Shown piece by piece: positions 1-11,681 of a stretch of 64,000 nt of DNA. The DNA comes from Malurus cyaneus samueli (lineage: Eukaryota; Chordata; Aves; Passeriformes; Maluridae): the NCBI GenBank assembly GCA_009741485.1, contig CM019236.1:54485435-54549434 (forward strand), in the 5' to 3' direction. Position 1 is the first letter of the stretch; each line of letters begins with the position of its first letter. Both the position numbers and the translations under genes were made by a program. The notes beneath the pieces are model-generated. The model was not told where the DNA came from, made no database searches, and saw only the letters and a list, made by a program, of their open reading frames with translations.

Positions 1-2699
1 TCATAATTCCAGAATCTCTTTGCCTTTATTGAAGAAGTGCCAAACATTTGTCTTTTCCCAGTCCTTAAGGCCTCTTACAATGTTTCAAAAAGGATAAGCT
101 AACAATGCCATCGTACAGAATCCTTAAACATATGTCATCTGGATGGTCCATATTCAAATTCCTGTAGCACTGTCTAAGCAACTTCTCATCCATTGCTGTT
201 TGTACCTCTCACCTCAAAGTTTGCTACCATGTGGTGAAGCTTGGGAAGCCTGGGAGCAGGGATTGGGAGTAAGACTGAGGTAAAGAAGGCATTTCTCATA
301 TTTGTTTTATTAGTCAAGTCAGATGTGGAAAGGCAAGTTATCTTGTAGTTACTGATTTTCTAAATCAACTAAAGTGAACTATTCAGAAAATATAGCTAAG
401 TCCATTACACAGGCATATTTAAATGAAGATGTTTCTGTGGGAAGTGTGTCCTGCTATGGCAAGATCCTTAAGGAAGAGGCAAATTTTACAGGAGTACTCT
501 TGCGTTAGCTCTATCCCTGTATTAAAATATACATGTGGCTGAGCTGAATAGACCTACACAAGTGAATTTGTTTCAAATATAAGGTAGTTAACAAGATAAA
601 TTACGCAGATCACTAGTTCTCATCTAAGCTGCTGGTGTGCTGTTCATTTGATCATCGTTTATTTCATTGCCCTCACAGACAGCAAAGCACAAACATGCAA
701 GGAAGGCATCACACTTGAGCAGTCACCACACCACTGCATTTCTCCAGGCATCTCTTCTCTCTGCTGCCATTGCACAGAGCTAACCAAATGCTGCACCTGA
801 GAAACCTCCTGAGCCAGAGCAGTCTGCTAGACAGAAGTGGTCACAATTGTCTTGCTCATGTTTCTATGTTAGATCAACAGGAAACTACACCCTTAACAAG
901 ATTACCTCCAGATGCACAGCACAGTCAAGAACAATTCACCTCAAGTTATGATTAAATCCCCTAGAGAACGAATTTATGAAGCAGTAATCCCTGTACTTCT
1001 GCTGACAGTCTCTTCTCATTGCTGCCTCAATATTTTCATGCAGCATTTATCTTGTTATAAAAAACAACAAAACTCCTTTGCCTCTACACTTATTTCCTGT
1101 TTTGTTGTTGGCTCACAGATGCCTAAAATTAAGGGCATAGATTAGATATTTCTCATTCTGAACATGGAAGATCTTTTTATTTCTTCCGTAAAGAAGGAAG
1201 TTTCAGCACTCCATGTGATCCAGAAATGGCACTGTTAGGTGTCAAGTGACACGCTTGAAGATGATACACAGATAACAATCTTATTTAGGATAGCTGTATA
1301 AAATTCATTTCCTGTAGTCAGGTAGCAGAAACACAATGCTGTTTTGAACAGAACCAGAACCACATGGTCCAATGGATTCTCTGGATACTGATGAGGCACA
1401 TAACTAAGGACAGTCCCATATTGTGGGACTGCATTTGTCTGCTGCTCTTGGAGGCATGAAATAAAATTAGGAAATCTCGAGTGATGACAGAGACACACCC
1501 ATGAAAACAAAAGTCCAGAAGGAGATACTTTTGAACTGGATGTCAGCCACATCCTGTTATTGGATTTCTCATATGTTAAGGGAAGCAAGGCTAGATATAG
1601 TCTGTAAATAGATTAGATTACAAAGCGATATGTAACTGCCTCATGAAGTTTCCCTCTTGCAGAAATATCATTTCAAGTTCAGACCTTGCAAAGTGCTACA
1701 CATATAACACAGACAAAACCCCCTCCTGCAACTCTTTTCCTGTTTTCTTTCACTCACAAAGGAGAATAGAGCCTTCCTATGCTGGCAATGGATGCATGTA
1801 AACATCGCAGCATATTTCAGCCTTTATGGGTTTGTGTATGCATGTGAGCAAGGCTGTTGATGCACATCATCTGGTGAATAATTAATTTCTGATATAATTA
1901 TTTACTATTATTTATGTTTCTATTATTCAGGAAGTCCCTAGGCTGCAAAATGTTGGAGGATGGTAAAGTAGTCTAGGAACACAATATATGCTGTTCTTTC
2001 TTCGCACATCACCTCCTGAAGGCAGTGTCCTGGTGGATTCAGCTACATGGGGGCAGTTTACATGCATCCTGTTGTATGGCTGCTCCCATGTGAGGACTTG
2101 ACTTTCTTTTTTCCACAGGTGAAGTTTGGTGATTTAGAATAAACAAATATGACTGTTTGGGGGTTAAAATAAGCAACACTGCCCGTGACCACCTAAGCAC
2201 ACTGGTTGAATTAAAGGCTTTTGGCAGATTTTTATTTAGTGTTTTGGTTGTACATTTTCTTATGCATACTGATTAGATTTCTTGCAATAATAATCCCTAT
2301 CCCAATAATTTATTGTTTTCACTTTGATGGGTTCCTTTTTATATTTCCTGGAAAGTTCCGTGTAGGGAATGGCACTCAGAGAGTGCTTCTGACTATTTCA
2401 TTTATGGAAGCTTCTGGTTTGCTTCCACAAAAGACTGTGGGATTGTGAAAGAAGCCTTCAAAGGCTATTTTCTGCAGATACAGAATGAGCAGATTGTTCT
2501 CTTCACTGGATGTGGGCCTTTTCACAGCCTCCATAGGCATTTCTAGCTCTTTTAAAAGGGATGAAAGAGGGACCATCAAGTGATATTTTCTATTTTGGAT
2601 TCATTTTTACTAAGCACAGAGCACATATGCTCAGTAGAAAATGTTCATGCAGTTGTAAATAGTATAATTTTAACTACAAATGACTGGCCTGTATTGAGC
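1..2699. other. Single-copy AT-rich non-coding DNA
   Basis: I see no recognisable gene, RNA or repeat here. The open frames are short (the longest is about 117 codons, on the minus strand at 1,235-1,588) and show no domain, signal or compositional support. The sequence has the look of vertebrate intergenic or intronic DNA: AT-rich, CpG-poor, with short A and T runs. Confidence 0.75.
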
Positions 2700-3186
2700 A
2701 CACCACGATCAGCATTCCAGAGCAGCACTGGCTTGTGGAGAAGGACTTGAGATTATTGAGGGACGAGAAGCTCAACACAACCTGCACTCCAGCCCAGAAA
2801 GCCAAAGTGTCCTGGGCTGCATCCAAAGCAGCGTGGGCAGCAGGGAAGGGGGGATTCTGCATTGTGTGTCCAGATATGGGTCCATAGCATAAGAAGGATG
2901 GGGACCTGCTGGAAGGAGTCCAGAGGAGCAGCATGAAGAAGGTCTGGTGCATCTCTCCTGTGAAAACAGGCTGAGAGAGTTGGGCTTGTACAGCCCGGAG
3001 GAGAAAACACTCTGGGTTGTTCAGAGAAGGTGAGGATATCACAGCCCTGGAAAAGTTTGGCAGAGGGGTGGGGCCCTGAGCAGCCTGGTCTTGTGCAAGG
3101 TGTTCCTGTCCATGGCAGGAAGGTTGGAACCAGAGGTTTTTTAGGGTAACTTCACCCAACCATTCTATGAGTCTATGATTCTGTGA
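2700..3186 (+). mobile_element. CR1 LINE 3'-end fragment, internally deleted
   Basis: The stretch follows the CR1 3' region in order. A segment with GAGAAGGACTTGAG and GAGAAGCTCAACA comes first, then GCCCAGAAAGCCAA and GTCCTGGGCTGCATC, then CAGGCTGAGAGAGTTGGGCT. It closes with the diagnostic tail ATTCTATGAGTCTATGATTC ending near 3,186. The middle is missing about 300 bp relative to what I remember of full CR1 3' ends, around 3,020-3,050. Many substitutions indicate an old copy. It is 5'-truncated, as is normal for CR1, and cannot encode a functional protein. Family assignment is confident; subfamily is not assigned. Confidence 0.88.
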
Positions 3187-6100
3187 TCAGGTGAAATGAC
3201 TATCTGAATTCGCAGTGAAAAGAAGAGCTCAGTAGCAATGACTGCTTCTGTTGCTGCACAGATGGTGCTAATTTGAGCAGTGTATATGCAATTTTCTGTC
3301 TGTTTGGGTTTTTTATTCCCTGTACTGTACATGTAATAAAATTATTTTGTCTTTTAAATGGAAATAGCAGTTACAGTGTGATCCTTGTCTCGTGCACTTC
3401 TTTCACACTGTTTATTTCCCAGACTTTTTCAATAAATTACCAGAAAATCATGAAGTATTTAATCTTTCCATGGTAAGATCACTCTGTTTTGAACCCAAAT
3501 AAATTCCTATTTTAAGAAATTTAACATTTGTAAATGTAAAAAAACAAACAAACAAACAAAAAAAAAAAAAACTTAAAAAAACCATAACAGCACAGGTGGA
3601 AAATCACATTTCTAGAGGTAGTTCAAATTAGTATTTATGCAATGTATCTTTTCTATTTGTTGCCATTTTACGTTAAATTCATGAATTTAACTCCTAATAA
3701 CTGAAAAAAATGAAAAAATTGGAAAAAGGACACGCTTGATCTAAGTCAGTATTTCAGCAAGCTGAATTGTTACACCCACTGGGTTCATCAAGAGAAATTA
3801 AAGACTGAGCACAAAGACAAGGGTAAAGATGTGATTTTTACATATTTGATCATACCACAGCTTTTAATAACTTCATTACTTCATCATAGAATGCTGTGTT
3901 TTCCATCCTGTTATGTTGTTTTCCAGAAGATAATCTAAATCTTCTTGGAACCATTCCCATTTCCTGGATTACAGTATCATTTTTTTTGTGAGTTAATTTA
4001 ATGTGCTATGCTGAAATATGTCAGTTTTGGGATAATACATGAAGATAGGGTCGAGATTATGTGATTCCTTCTTCCTGAAGGAGTCCAGCTTCAGGAAATA
4101 TGTTCCTATCTTCTGCTGAGTTGTATTTATGTTATCAGAAACAGTAATCTTGGAGTTGGGCCAAAACTATCCACCATATGTTACAGATTAAAATAAATTT
4201 ATAGGCATTTCCTCTTACAATACTCATTTCCACTTTAAAAAAAGCACTTCAAAACCTATAATGAGAGAGGCTTTTTGGAAAATGGATTTTCACTGCAAAG
4301 ACACTGACTTTAAACTCCAAAGACAAAGAAACCCCATAAATGACAAGTTTTTGCTCAACACCATGTCGCAGGAGGTATATCACTGAAACAAAACTCCACA
4401 AGGACATAGCTTGTTGAAAACCTACATTCCTAATTAATACAATCTTGAAGTAATACTAAAAAGGCCAAATTATTTACTGAAAAAGAAATAAAACTTCTGT
4501 TGATATTAAGGGGATCTTTCACATGCATATTTGAGTGTCGCTTTAGTCAACAGAGTCATGGCCCTGTTAACCCTAGTGGTGAAGTTTGAGAAGGCTCCCA
4601 ACTAATCATTTAATCATTACTGCAATTAGACTCGTAAGACTGATTGGCACGTCAGTTAACAGCAGTGATGAAAGAGCCTTTGCCTTCAAATGAACTGAAA
4701 ATTGGTGACTCGTAGGGATTAAGTTCTATATATGTTCCCTTTTACCTCATGCCAATATTAAATCTAAGGGTTTTTTTTCTGAAACTAAACTCTGACATGC
4801 ATTTAAGGGCTCAGTTAGGCCCCTACGGCTGGGTTTAAAGTTCCTGGTATCAGAATGGTGAAGTGAAACCAGAATATTGGTTCTAATACTCACGAGGAAT
4901 GATTTGTACTTTTCTAGCAAAATGTGATGAGGATAGAGTGAATACCAGCTCACTCTGGCACATGCAACTGATTGCTTACACATTTGATTAACAGTGCAAT
5001 TGTTTTAAAATATGTATTTCTGCAATAGCATTTGCACATCTTTGCTTAAGCTATTGCACAGCTCCTTGAGTATAGTTCTCCAAAAGTAGTAGAGTTTTAT
5101 ATCTGTTAGTGGCATTAATAAAGATTCAGCTTCACAGCCCAACTTCTTTCAGTGAAAATTTCTGTAGTTAACCCTCACTGTCCTCAGAAGCTGCCTTAAT
5201 TTTTTAAGCACGGTGTACAGTATTATTTTCATTAACCCCATCCATATAGGTAATGGTAGCAAAAACTTTATACTTAGGTGTCAATTGTGCTTTACTGAGA
5301 TTCGCATTAAATATTCCTTTTGCCAAGAGAGAGAAAATGATTGATTATATTCCATTAATTCTCCTAACTCCCTCACAATTAATTCTGAAGTCTCCATTTA
5401 CATCAGATGCAATTCCCATCACAGACCACATGATTCCTTCTCTCGTACTGTCAGAGGTGCCGCTGTGCAGCCCCAGCCCACCATGCCTCCAACAGATGTG
5501 TCAGGAGTTTGGCGAGGGCACAGTCTGTGCTTCTCTGCTCCCCCTCGCAGTTTTTGTAGGATGAACAATAAATTGAGGTGCTCTGTCAATGTCTGTGTAG
5601 GCCTAGCTGTGACACAATACGTTGGGAAGCAGACAACCTTTTATACTCTGCATTTTGTAAAGAAGGACAAGAAGAATACAGCTGTCAGTGGAGATAAAGC
5701 TAGAAATCAGCAGTTTGAATCACAACCGTCCTCTGCAAATGTAGAGACTGTAATTACTTTCTGTGTTTGGACCACATGAAATGGTTGGACTGGTAGGAAA
5801 ATTAGTTTTCAAAATTTTCTTTTTGCAGTGGTCTTTAGTGATGAAATTCACTACAGAGGAATCAAGGCCTTGTTAGCTTTCACATTCACATAGCACATTG
5901 TAGAAAACTTTTGTGGCGCAGCTACCCCAGTCTTAGAAAGCCCAAGGTAGAGGGCTGAATAGAAGTTTTAAGTGAGATGTGGAGAAAGCCATCTCATTTG
6001 ACATTTTGTAAGGATCTATAGCTGAAGTAGGTACTCATAACTCTACGAAATCAGTCAAAGCAGAGAGTAAGTTCCAAGGCCTCCTTTTTCTAACCCTAGT

Positions 6101-6998
6101 GGAGATTAAAATCCCTGAAATGAGTGTCCACGAGGACCTGTTTTTCTCCTGTGCTTACAGGAGGGGTCTAGGGGACAAGTTGAATGTGTTTGCACTAGAG
6201 AGTTGTTTGCAGGAGAATACTGTTTCCAGGTACTGTCATTAGAAGGTGTCAGTAAAGAGAAATTAGATTTCAGGGCAGCTGAGGTATCCGCACGGGCACC
6301 ACCAGCACCACCCACAAAAGATTTGTTTGATTACCATGGAAGATGGGAGGTAACTTGGGATAAGCCCTAAGTGTCATGAGGGGTGATCCATAACTTGAAA
6401 CACATCTCTACTCGTATTGTCTTTCATCATCACAAAAATTGTTATTTTGTCAAAACCTTACCTACTGGAGTTCCAATAAATTTTCAGAGTGTTATGTATT
6501 GTACTCATTCTTCTGATGTCTTTTTATGAAAAAAACTGCTATTTTTCCCAAAGAACTGTGGTCACAGTCCTTTGACATATGTTAAAGATCCCTTTGGGAT
6601 TTTTTTCACAGGAGAGGGAGTATTTTCCTTTTGTATGTTGCCGCAACAGAGGTGACAAAAAAGATTTAATATCAGTGGGCAAATTCATTACTGCTGTAAT
6701 GTACTGAAGTTAATATCACTAACCGGATTCATGTAACAATTACAACCAAGAGAATTTGCCACTGAGATTTATCTTCAATCTTCAGAGAGGCATGGTAATA
6801 ATTGCAGTTGTTTCTGGAAAGCGATTCCTGTTTTCCATAAACAAAACAAGCTTACACAGGCAATCAGAAGTCATCATTCCTTGCCCCAGAAAATAAAAAA
6901 AAGTGTTGAAATTTCACTGAGTGTCAGTGAAATGATCTGTAAGCTACCCCAGGCTCAGAATAAAGATTGCAGTTAAAATTCTGCCTAACAGAAGAGGC
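3187..6998. other. Non-coding DNA with CAAA-rich tract
   Basis: No gene is recognised. A short (CAAA)n/poly-A tract lies at 3,538-3,571. Open frames at 5,253-5,564 and 5,465-5,779 overlap each other in two frames without any recognisable motif and are taken as chance. The stretch 4,571-4,645 is described separately because it resembles two later segments. Confidence 0.7.
4571..4645. promoter_or_regulatory. Candidate conserved element, homeodomain-like ATTA sites
   Basis: It contains CCTAGTGG, then TAATCATTTAATCATTACTG and CAATTAGA. The arrangement resembles two segments at 7,312-7,405 and 7,414-7,507 (CTAGTGGGATTAA followed about 40 bp later by ATTATTRCAATTAGA). TAATTG/CAATTA and TAATCA are typical core sites for homeodomain proteins. 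Function is inferred only from motif density and internal similarity. Confidence 0.25.
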
Positions 6999-7037
6999 AA
7001 AAAAAAAAAAAAAAAAACAAAAAAAAAAAAAAACAAA
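6999..7037. repeat. Poly-A / A-rich tract
   Basis: A near-pure adenine run is interrupted by single C residues. No CR1 or retrocopy body can be recognised upstream, so it is treated as simple sequence rather than a retroposon tail. Confidence 0.9.
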
Positions 7038-7311
7038 CCTAAAAAAACCCAACAAAAAAACTATAGTGAAAAAATGTGGTTGCAAAAAAGGTAATGAGAG
7101 ACTGGAACTTCCATGTTAGGAAGATGAATTTGACGTGCCCAAAAAACTCCCAGCAAATTAATTAACATCAGAAACATTTTAGGTTGTTCTTGGGCTTTGT
7201 TCTCAATTTCAAAACTGAAGTTGTTACAAAATCAAGACTTTATTGAAAGTTAGTTAAACAGCACCATCTTCCTAAGTAAGTGTTTAACTCCTGACAGAAG
7301 GTTTAATGAAG

Positions 7312-7507
7312 GCTAGTGGGATTAACTTAAGAAAATACCCATGATTGGAGTGATTATTACAATTAGACGCATTCATGTCACAGTTCTATAGTTCTATTAG
7401 ATAGTTTTACCAAAGCTAGTGGGATTAATACAAAAGAAATGCCCAAATTTGAGGTCATTATTGCAATTAGAGTAGTACATGTTGACATTTCATGGTTTTA
7501 TTAGAGA
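7312..7507. repeat. Degenerate tandem pair of about 95-bp units, ATTA-rich
   Basis: Two adjacent units, about 7,312-7,405 and 7,414-7,507, align over most of their length. Each starts GCTAGTGGGATTAA, continues with an AAGAAA-TACCCA/AAGAAATGCCCA block and ATTATTACAATTAG/ATTATTGCAATTAG. Each ends with ATGT...TTCTATTAGA or a close variant. The repeated CAATTAG core is a typical homeodomain-type site. Such a structure could be a duplicated enhancer module, but it could also be a decayed minisatellite; nothing here decides between them. Confidence 0.5.
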
Positions 7508-7904
7508 ATGATTAATGTTTTTATGCTGGAGCAGAGAGTTTATTGTCTGCTCTAGGCCACATGTCATCAAATCAAAATTCAGCTGTAATGCAATAATATT
7601 CCCCTAATTGTTGCAATCAGTTATGCTAAAGCAGCTCTTAACACACTAAAATATGGAAAGGTTTTTTTTCAGTTGTACCAAACTACAGGTTCGTATCTTG
7701 TCGGAAATATGTTAACTAGAAAGCAGGGCCAGCAGGGTTAGACCTAAATGTGAGTCACACCAAGATAAAATGGAATGGACACTCACACCCATGTTACCAT
7801 CAAGACTTGTCTATGCTGCCAGTCAGTTCACACAAGTTGCAGTACAGACTGATTTCCAAAGCCCTTTTGTGGTGATAATGAATTACCATTATCTTTGGGT
7901 GGGA

Positions 7905-8033
7905 TTTTCCTTTTCTTTTTTTGTGATTTTTTGGGCTTTTCCATGGTTTTTTGATTTTTTGGTGGTTTTTTTTTTTTTGTTTTTTTGGGTTTTTTTTGGT
8001 GGCTTTTTGTGGCTTTTTTTTGTTTAATTTACT
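7905..8033 (+). repeat. Low-complexity T/G-rich tract
   Basis: Almost all bases are T or G on the plus strand, with repeated TTTTTTGG and GGTTTTTT blocks and very few A or C. Both strands are open in one frame across it only because low-complexity T/G sequence lacks stop codons (plus strand Phe/Trp/Gly-rich, minus strand Lys/Asn/Pro-rich). It is not coding. Confidence 0.9.
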
Positions 8034-11000
8034 TTTTGTAATGACTTTGCAAAGCACTGATTTGGTCAGGCAGCACAGTGATGATGTGTGAGCTTAATCA
8101 GGATGGCTGAATTCATACGACGGGACAAAACTTGGCATTGCTTCTTATTAAGAATGTCAAAAAGTGTACAATATGTTGTATAGTAATGTAAATGAAAATG
8201 ACATTCTGAAAGACAGAATCCATCATTGTTAGCTCTATTTTTTAAGAAAGCAGTCTTCATGCTTTCCAAAATCTCTTCATTCAGTTTTGCTACTGGAAGA
8301 ATTGTGTCAACCTTAAAAAAGTTAATGAGAAGTGTGAAAATTGAAGTCTGCTTTTTAAGTTGATGGTTTTAACTCTTCTCCCCCCCAACTGCAGTGAAAT
8401 CATTTGGAAATTCCAACTCACTGCAAATTCCAAGTGTAAAACTCACTAATTAAACGCCCATGGAAATCAGCGCCTATAAAAATCACAAGAAATATTATAA
8501 ATATGTTTATTTTCACTCTTTCTGCTTTCCAATTTCTGAAACTCATTTATTGCCATACCCTTTAAATGTAAGTACTCTATGACTGAGTGTTCCCATTTCT
8601 TCTGCCGTACTAATCGCTTATGCCAAATTACAATTTGGGCCTTTGTATGAACATTGACTCCCCAGTGAAAAACTGTTTGGTTTCTGCCTGTGCTGTCTAT
8701 CAGAACATGTTTGTTATCAAGTCTACTCCATCCAGGACTCTCTGCAAAGAAATAAAATCCTGCTTCTTATCGTACCTTTAATCTCCTTTGTCCTGCTTTC
8801 TTCAATCTACTATACTCCTTTTCACACCTCATGCTCCCTCGCACTGTCTTTGACTCCCTCCTTAGATAGTCACAGTCCATATGTTCCCAAGCCTAAGTCT
8901 TGTTCATGAAGCTGCACTTCTTCAGCCACCACACACAATCCACTTCTCAGGGCATTCTTGCATGGGCCATGCTCCCTGTCCACCCTGGCAGCTCCCCATG
9001 TCTTGCTCTTCCCTTTATCATTCTGTCTTCCTTCATGTCCTGGGCTCTGACACTCGCAGCACCACTTCACTCTCACTTCCCTTTAAGGTGCTGATGGGTT
9101 TTCATAGCTCCCACACTGTGATGTCTTTCCTGTTTCCTAACATCACTTGTTTCCTTGATTGCTTTCCCTCCCTTTTGCTTTGCTCTCTTTTGCTGTTCTT
9201 TGGCCTCCCTATTTGTCCTTTCACACATTTCCCTGAGTGTCATAAGCCTCTCTTTTCTTCACTCTGACTTTTTCCTTCCTCATGTGTTTCCATTCTTCAA
9301 ATGAGCAGCTCCCTGAGCAGCAGTAGGCAGAGATCTCAGAGGTCACATTGGCAGAGCCAGCACTGCCAAGCTACCTGCCTTTATTAAGAGATTTAATGAT
9401 TGCTGATCTGGTACCCTAAGCTGTGGGTCCAGGAAAAAATTGACTATGTGTCAGACTTCCCCACTTATTTTCTCTCTTTTTTTTTTTTTTTTTATTTTTA
9501 TTTTTTAATGGTTCCAGAATTTCAGCCTATGGAAAGGGTATGCAACCATTGTGTATCTGCAGGGTTAAGGTCCAAAGTAAAATGAAAATTATGGAACACT
9601 GATTTTTGCTCTTACATTAACCTATAAACGTGAGTATTTTGACAATGAGTCATGGTCTGTGAAAGTTCAAGTTGGCAAGAGCATAAGCTTCACAGCATAT
9701 TACAGGTGGCCTGAAAATTCTTGGTAGCAGCAATCTGCTCTGAACCAGCACTCTGCTATAAAGGGATCCACAGCAGCAACATTTCCCCAGCTTGCTGGAG
9801 TTCTCTCATCACTCTTTGTGAGATCAATTATCCTTGCTTGTTCAGAGATATAAATCTGTTAATTTATGTCTCTTGCATTTATTATTCTTCCTGAGTAGGT
9901 TAAGACATTTCTTATGGAAAGGGAGAAACTCCTTTGGCTCTGCTCTTTGCTGTTGTTCACATAAGGGATCAAATGCAAGTTTTGTGAACATCCTTACTTT
10001 ACACATTCCTATGATCTATTTTGGAAATTCCAGAAATGTGTAAGGGAAATCCTACGTTTGAAGAAGGAGTTGTTTCTATAAGGTTACCTTCTCTTTAGGA
10101 TATGGCAAATTTTCCTACAGAAGTAATCTCTTGGGGTTTAATTACACAGAAGTATTGTAAGTGAGCACCACATTGCAGCAATTCATCCTTCACGCCAAGT
10201 TCAGCCCTTCTTGCCCACAAGTTAGCTATATGCCACCCATCTAATAAACAGCCTAATTTGGAAAAAGTCAAAATTAGAAGCTTCCCGAATAAGTTAGAAT
10301 ATGGTTGAGAGACCAGTTGTAGATTATGGGCCAGGTTAAAACAGCCCTAGAATACCACAGTGGTTTTCTGCTTGTGCCAGAGGTGTTACCATCACAGCCA
10401 TTACATGGTACACCTCAGAGCTTCACTGAAAAAACAGAGGGCAAACTGCAAAGCTGCAGTGACTGTGAGCTTAAACTGGCACTGCAGAATGTGCAGGGAG
10501 ATGCTGAGATGTCACCGTGTTTTCGGAGTGTCTGAATGTGCTGAAGGAATGGTGGTGTGAGGCAGAAGAGCTGTAATCAATGCTTACAGGTAATGCCAGT
10601 CATTTCTCAAGTGGCTCCACTTGCCTGCTTCACAGGTCTCTGCCAGATCTGCTCAGATATTATTGGAAGCAATGTATGGGACAAAAACAGAAGGCATCTG
10701 AGCACTGAAAAAAAACCAAACCACCTCTGGAACCAAACGAGAGGGAGAAGAATGGGACAAAAACATAAAAATAAAATAATTGCATTTCTATTGGATTAAT
10801 TTCTTCTTGCATAGAAACCATTCCATTGAGGTAAGTTTTATAAATGTTTCCCATAGTAGTGGGGGAAAGAAGTGAGTTGGTTTGTCGTCATTCTCCAAAT
10901 GACTGTGTTCAGTTGCCAGATCACCAGCCTAGCTCCTAGCGATCTATCTGCTGTCATGGATGGCTGCAATTAATTGTGAGTCAAAATTGGGGCCAGTTCT

Positions 11001-11631
11001 AAAACCCAAGCAGTTAATGTTCTCGTCTTCATTATGCCAACTGGTCTCACCAAAGCATTTCCTTCTGAAAATGGAGGGGAAAAAATCTGAGAGAATCAAC
11101 TCTCAAATTTGACATCTGTTAAATGCAATTTCTAGTGATAAGTTACTTTATCCTCTAGGAATATTTTTAGTCTTACTATTTTTAACTCAGAATTTCTGAG
11201 CTCTTTTTCCTTCCTTAGGAGTTAACAGATAGCATGTTAATATTGGCTTAAGTAAAAAATATTATATTTTATAATACAACTATGGAAAAAAAGAACATGT
11301 TAATTTTTATATGAATAAAGAATATGACAATTTATAGACTGGTGTCCATTTTTCAGTGCCTTGCAAGGCATCTTCTAGGCAGAAAGAGTTACATATTTTC
11401 AAAACCACTAGTGAAGCTCATCTCTGCTGGACGCGCCTGTTGATATGTTCAAGTGGCATAAAATGAGGGTACTTTCCTAATAAGTTTATGGTGTCATCTT
11501 TGTAACTAGACAGACGGGTTTGACACAATCGGTCTTAATACAGAGATTTTATGACTTTAGTTTTGAATCTCCACTGTAGTACATGAATCCTTGGCATCTG
11601 GTCTAATTTGTATTTTATCACGGGTTTATCA

Positions 11632-11634
<3 letters not shown>
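8034..11634. other. Non-coding DNA, including a pyrimidine-rich stretch
   Basis: No gene is recognised. Bases 8,755-9,300 are conspicuously C/T-rich (many CTTC, CTCCC and CCTTT blocks). This explains a 128-codon open frame at 8,881-9,267 that is Ser/Leu/His-rich and has no recognisable domain. A T run lies at 9,477-9,507. The remainder is ordinary AT-rich sequence. Confidence 0.65.
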
Positions 11635-11669
<35 letters not shown>

Positions 11670-11681
11670 AGAAAAAGAAAA
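11635..11681 (+). repeat. Poly-A tract of about 32 A followed by GA-rich bases
   Basis: About 32 uninterrupted adenines are followed by a GAGAGAAAAAGAAAA purine stretch. It could be the remains of a retroposon tail, but I cannot recognise any retroposed body on its 5' side, and no target-site duplication was found by eye. Confidence 0.9.

Noticed and set aside
8881..9267. 128-codon plus-strand open frame
   Set aside because: It lies in a pyrimidine-rich stretch where stop codons are scarce by composition. The peptide is Ser/Leu/Phe/His-rich with no domain, and other frames are open across the same stretch.
11635..11681. Poly-A tract as the tail of a processed pseudogene
   Set aside because: No recognisable gene-like or LINE-like body lies upstream, and no flanking target-site duplication was seen by eye.
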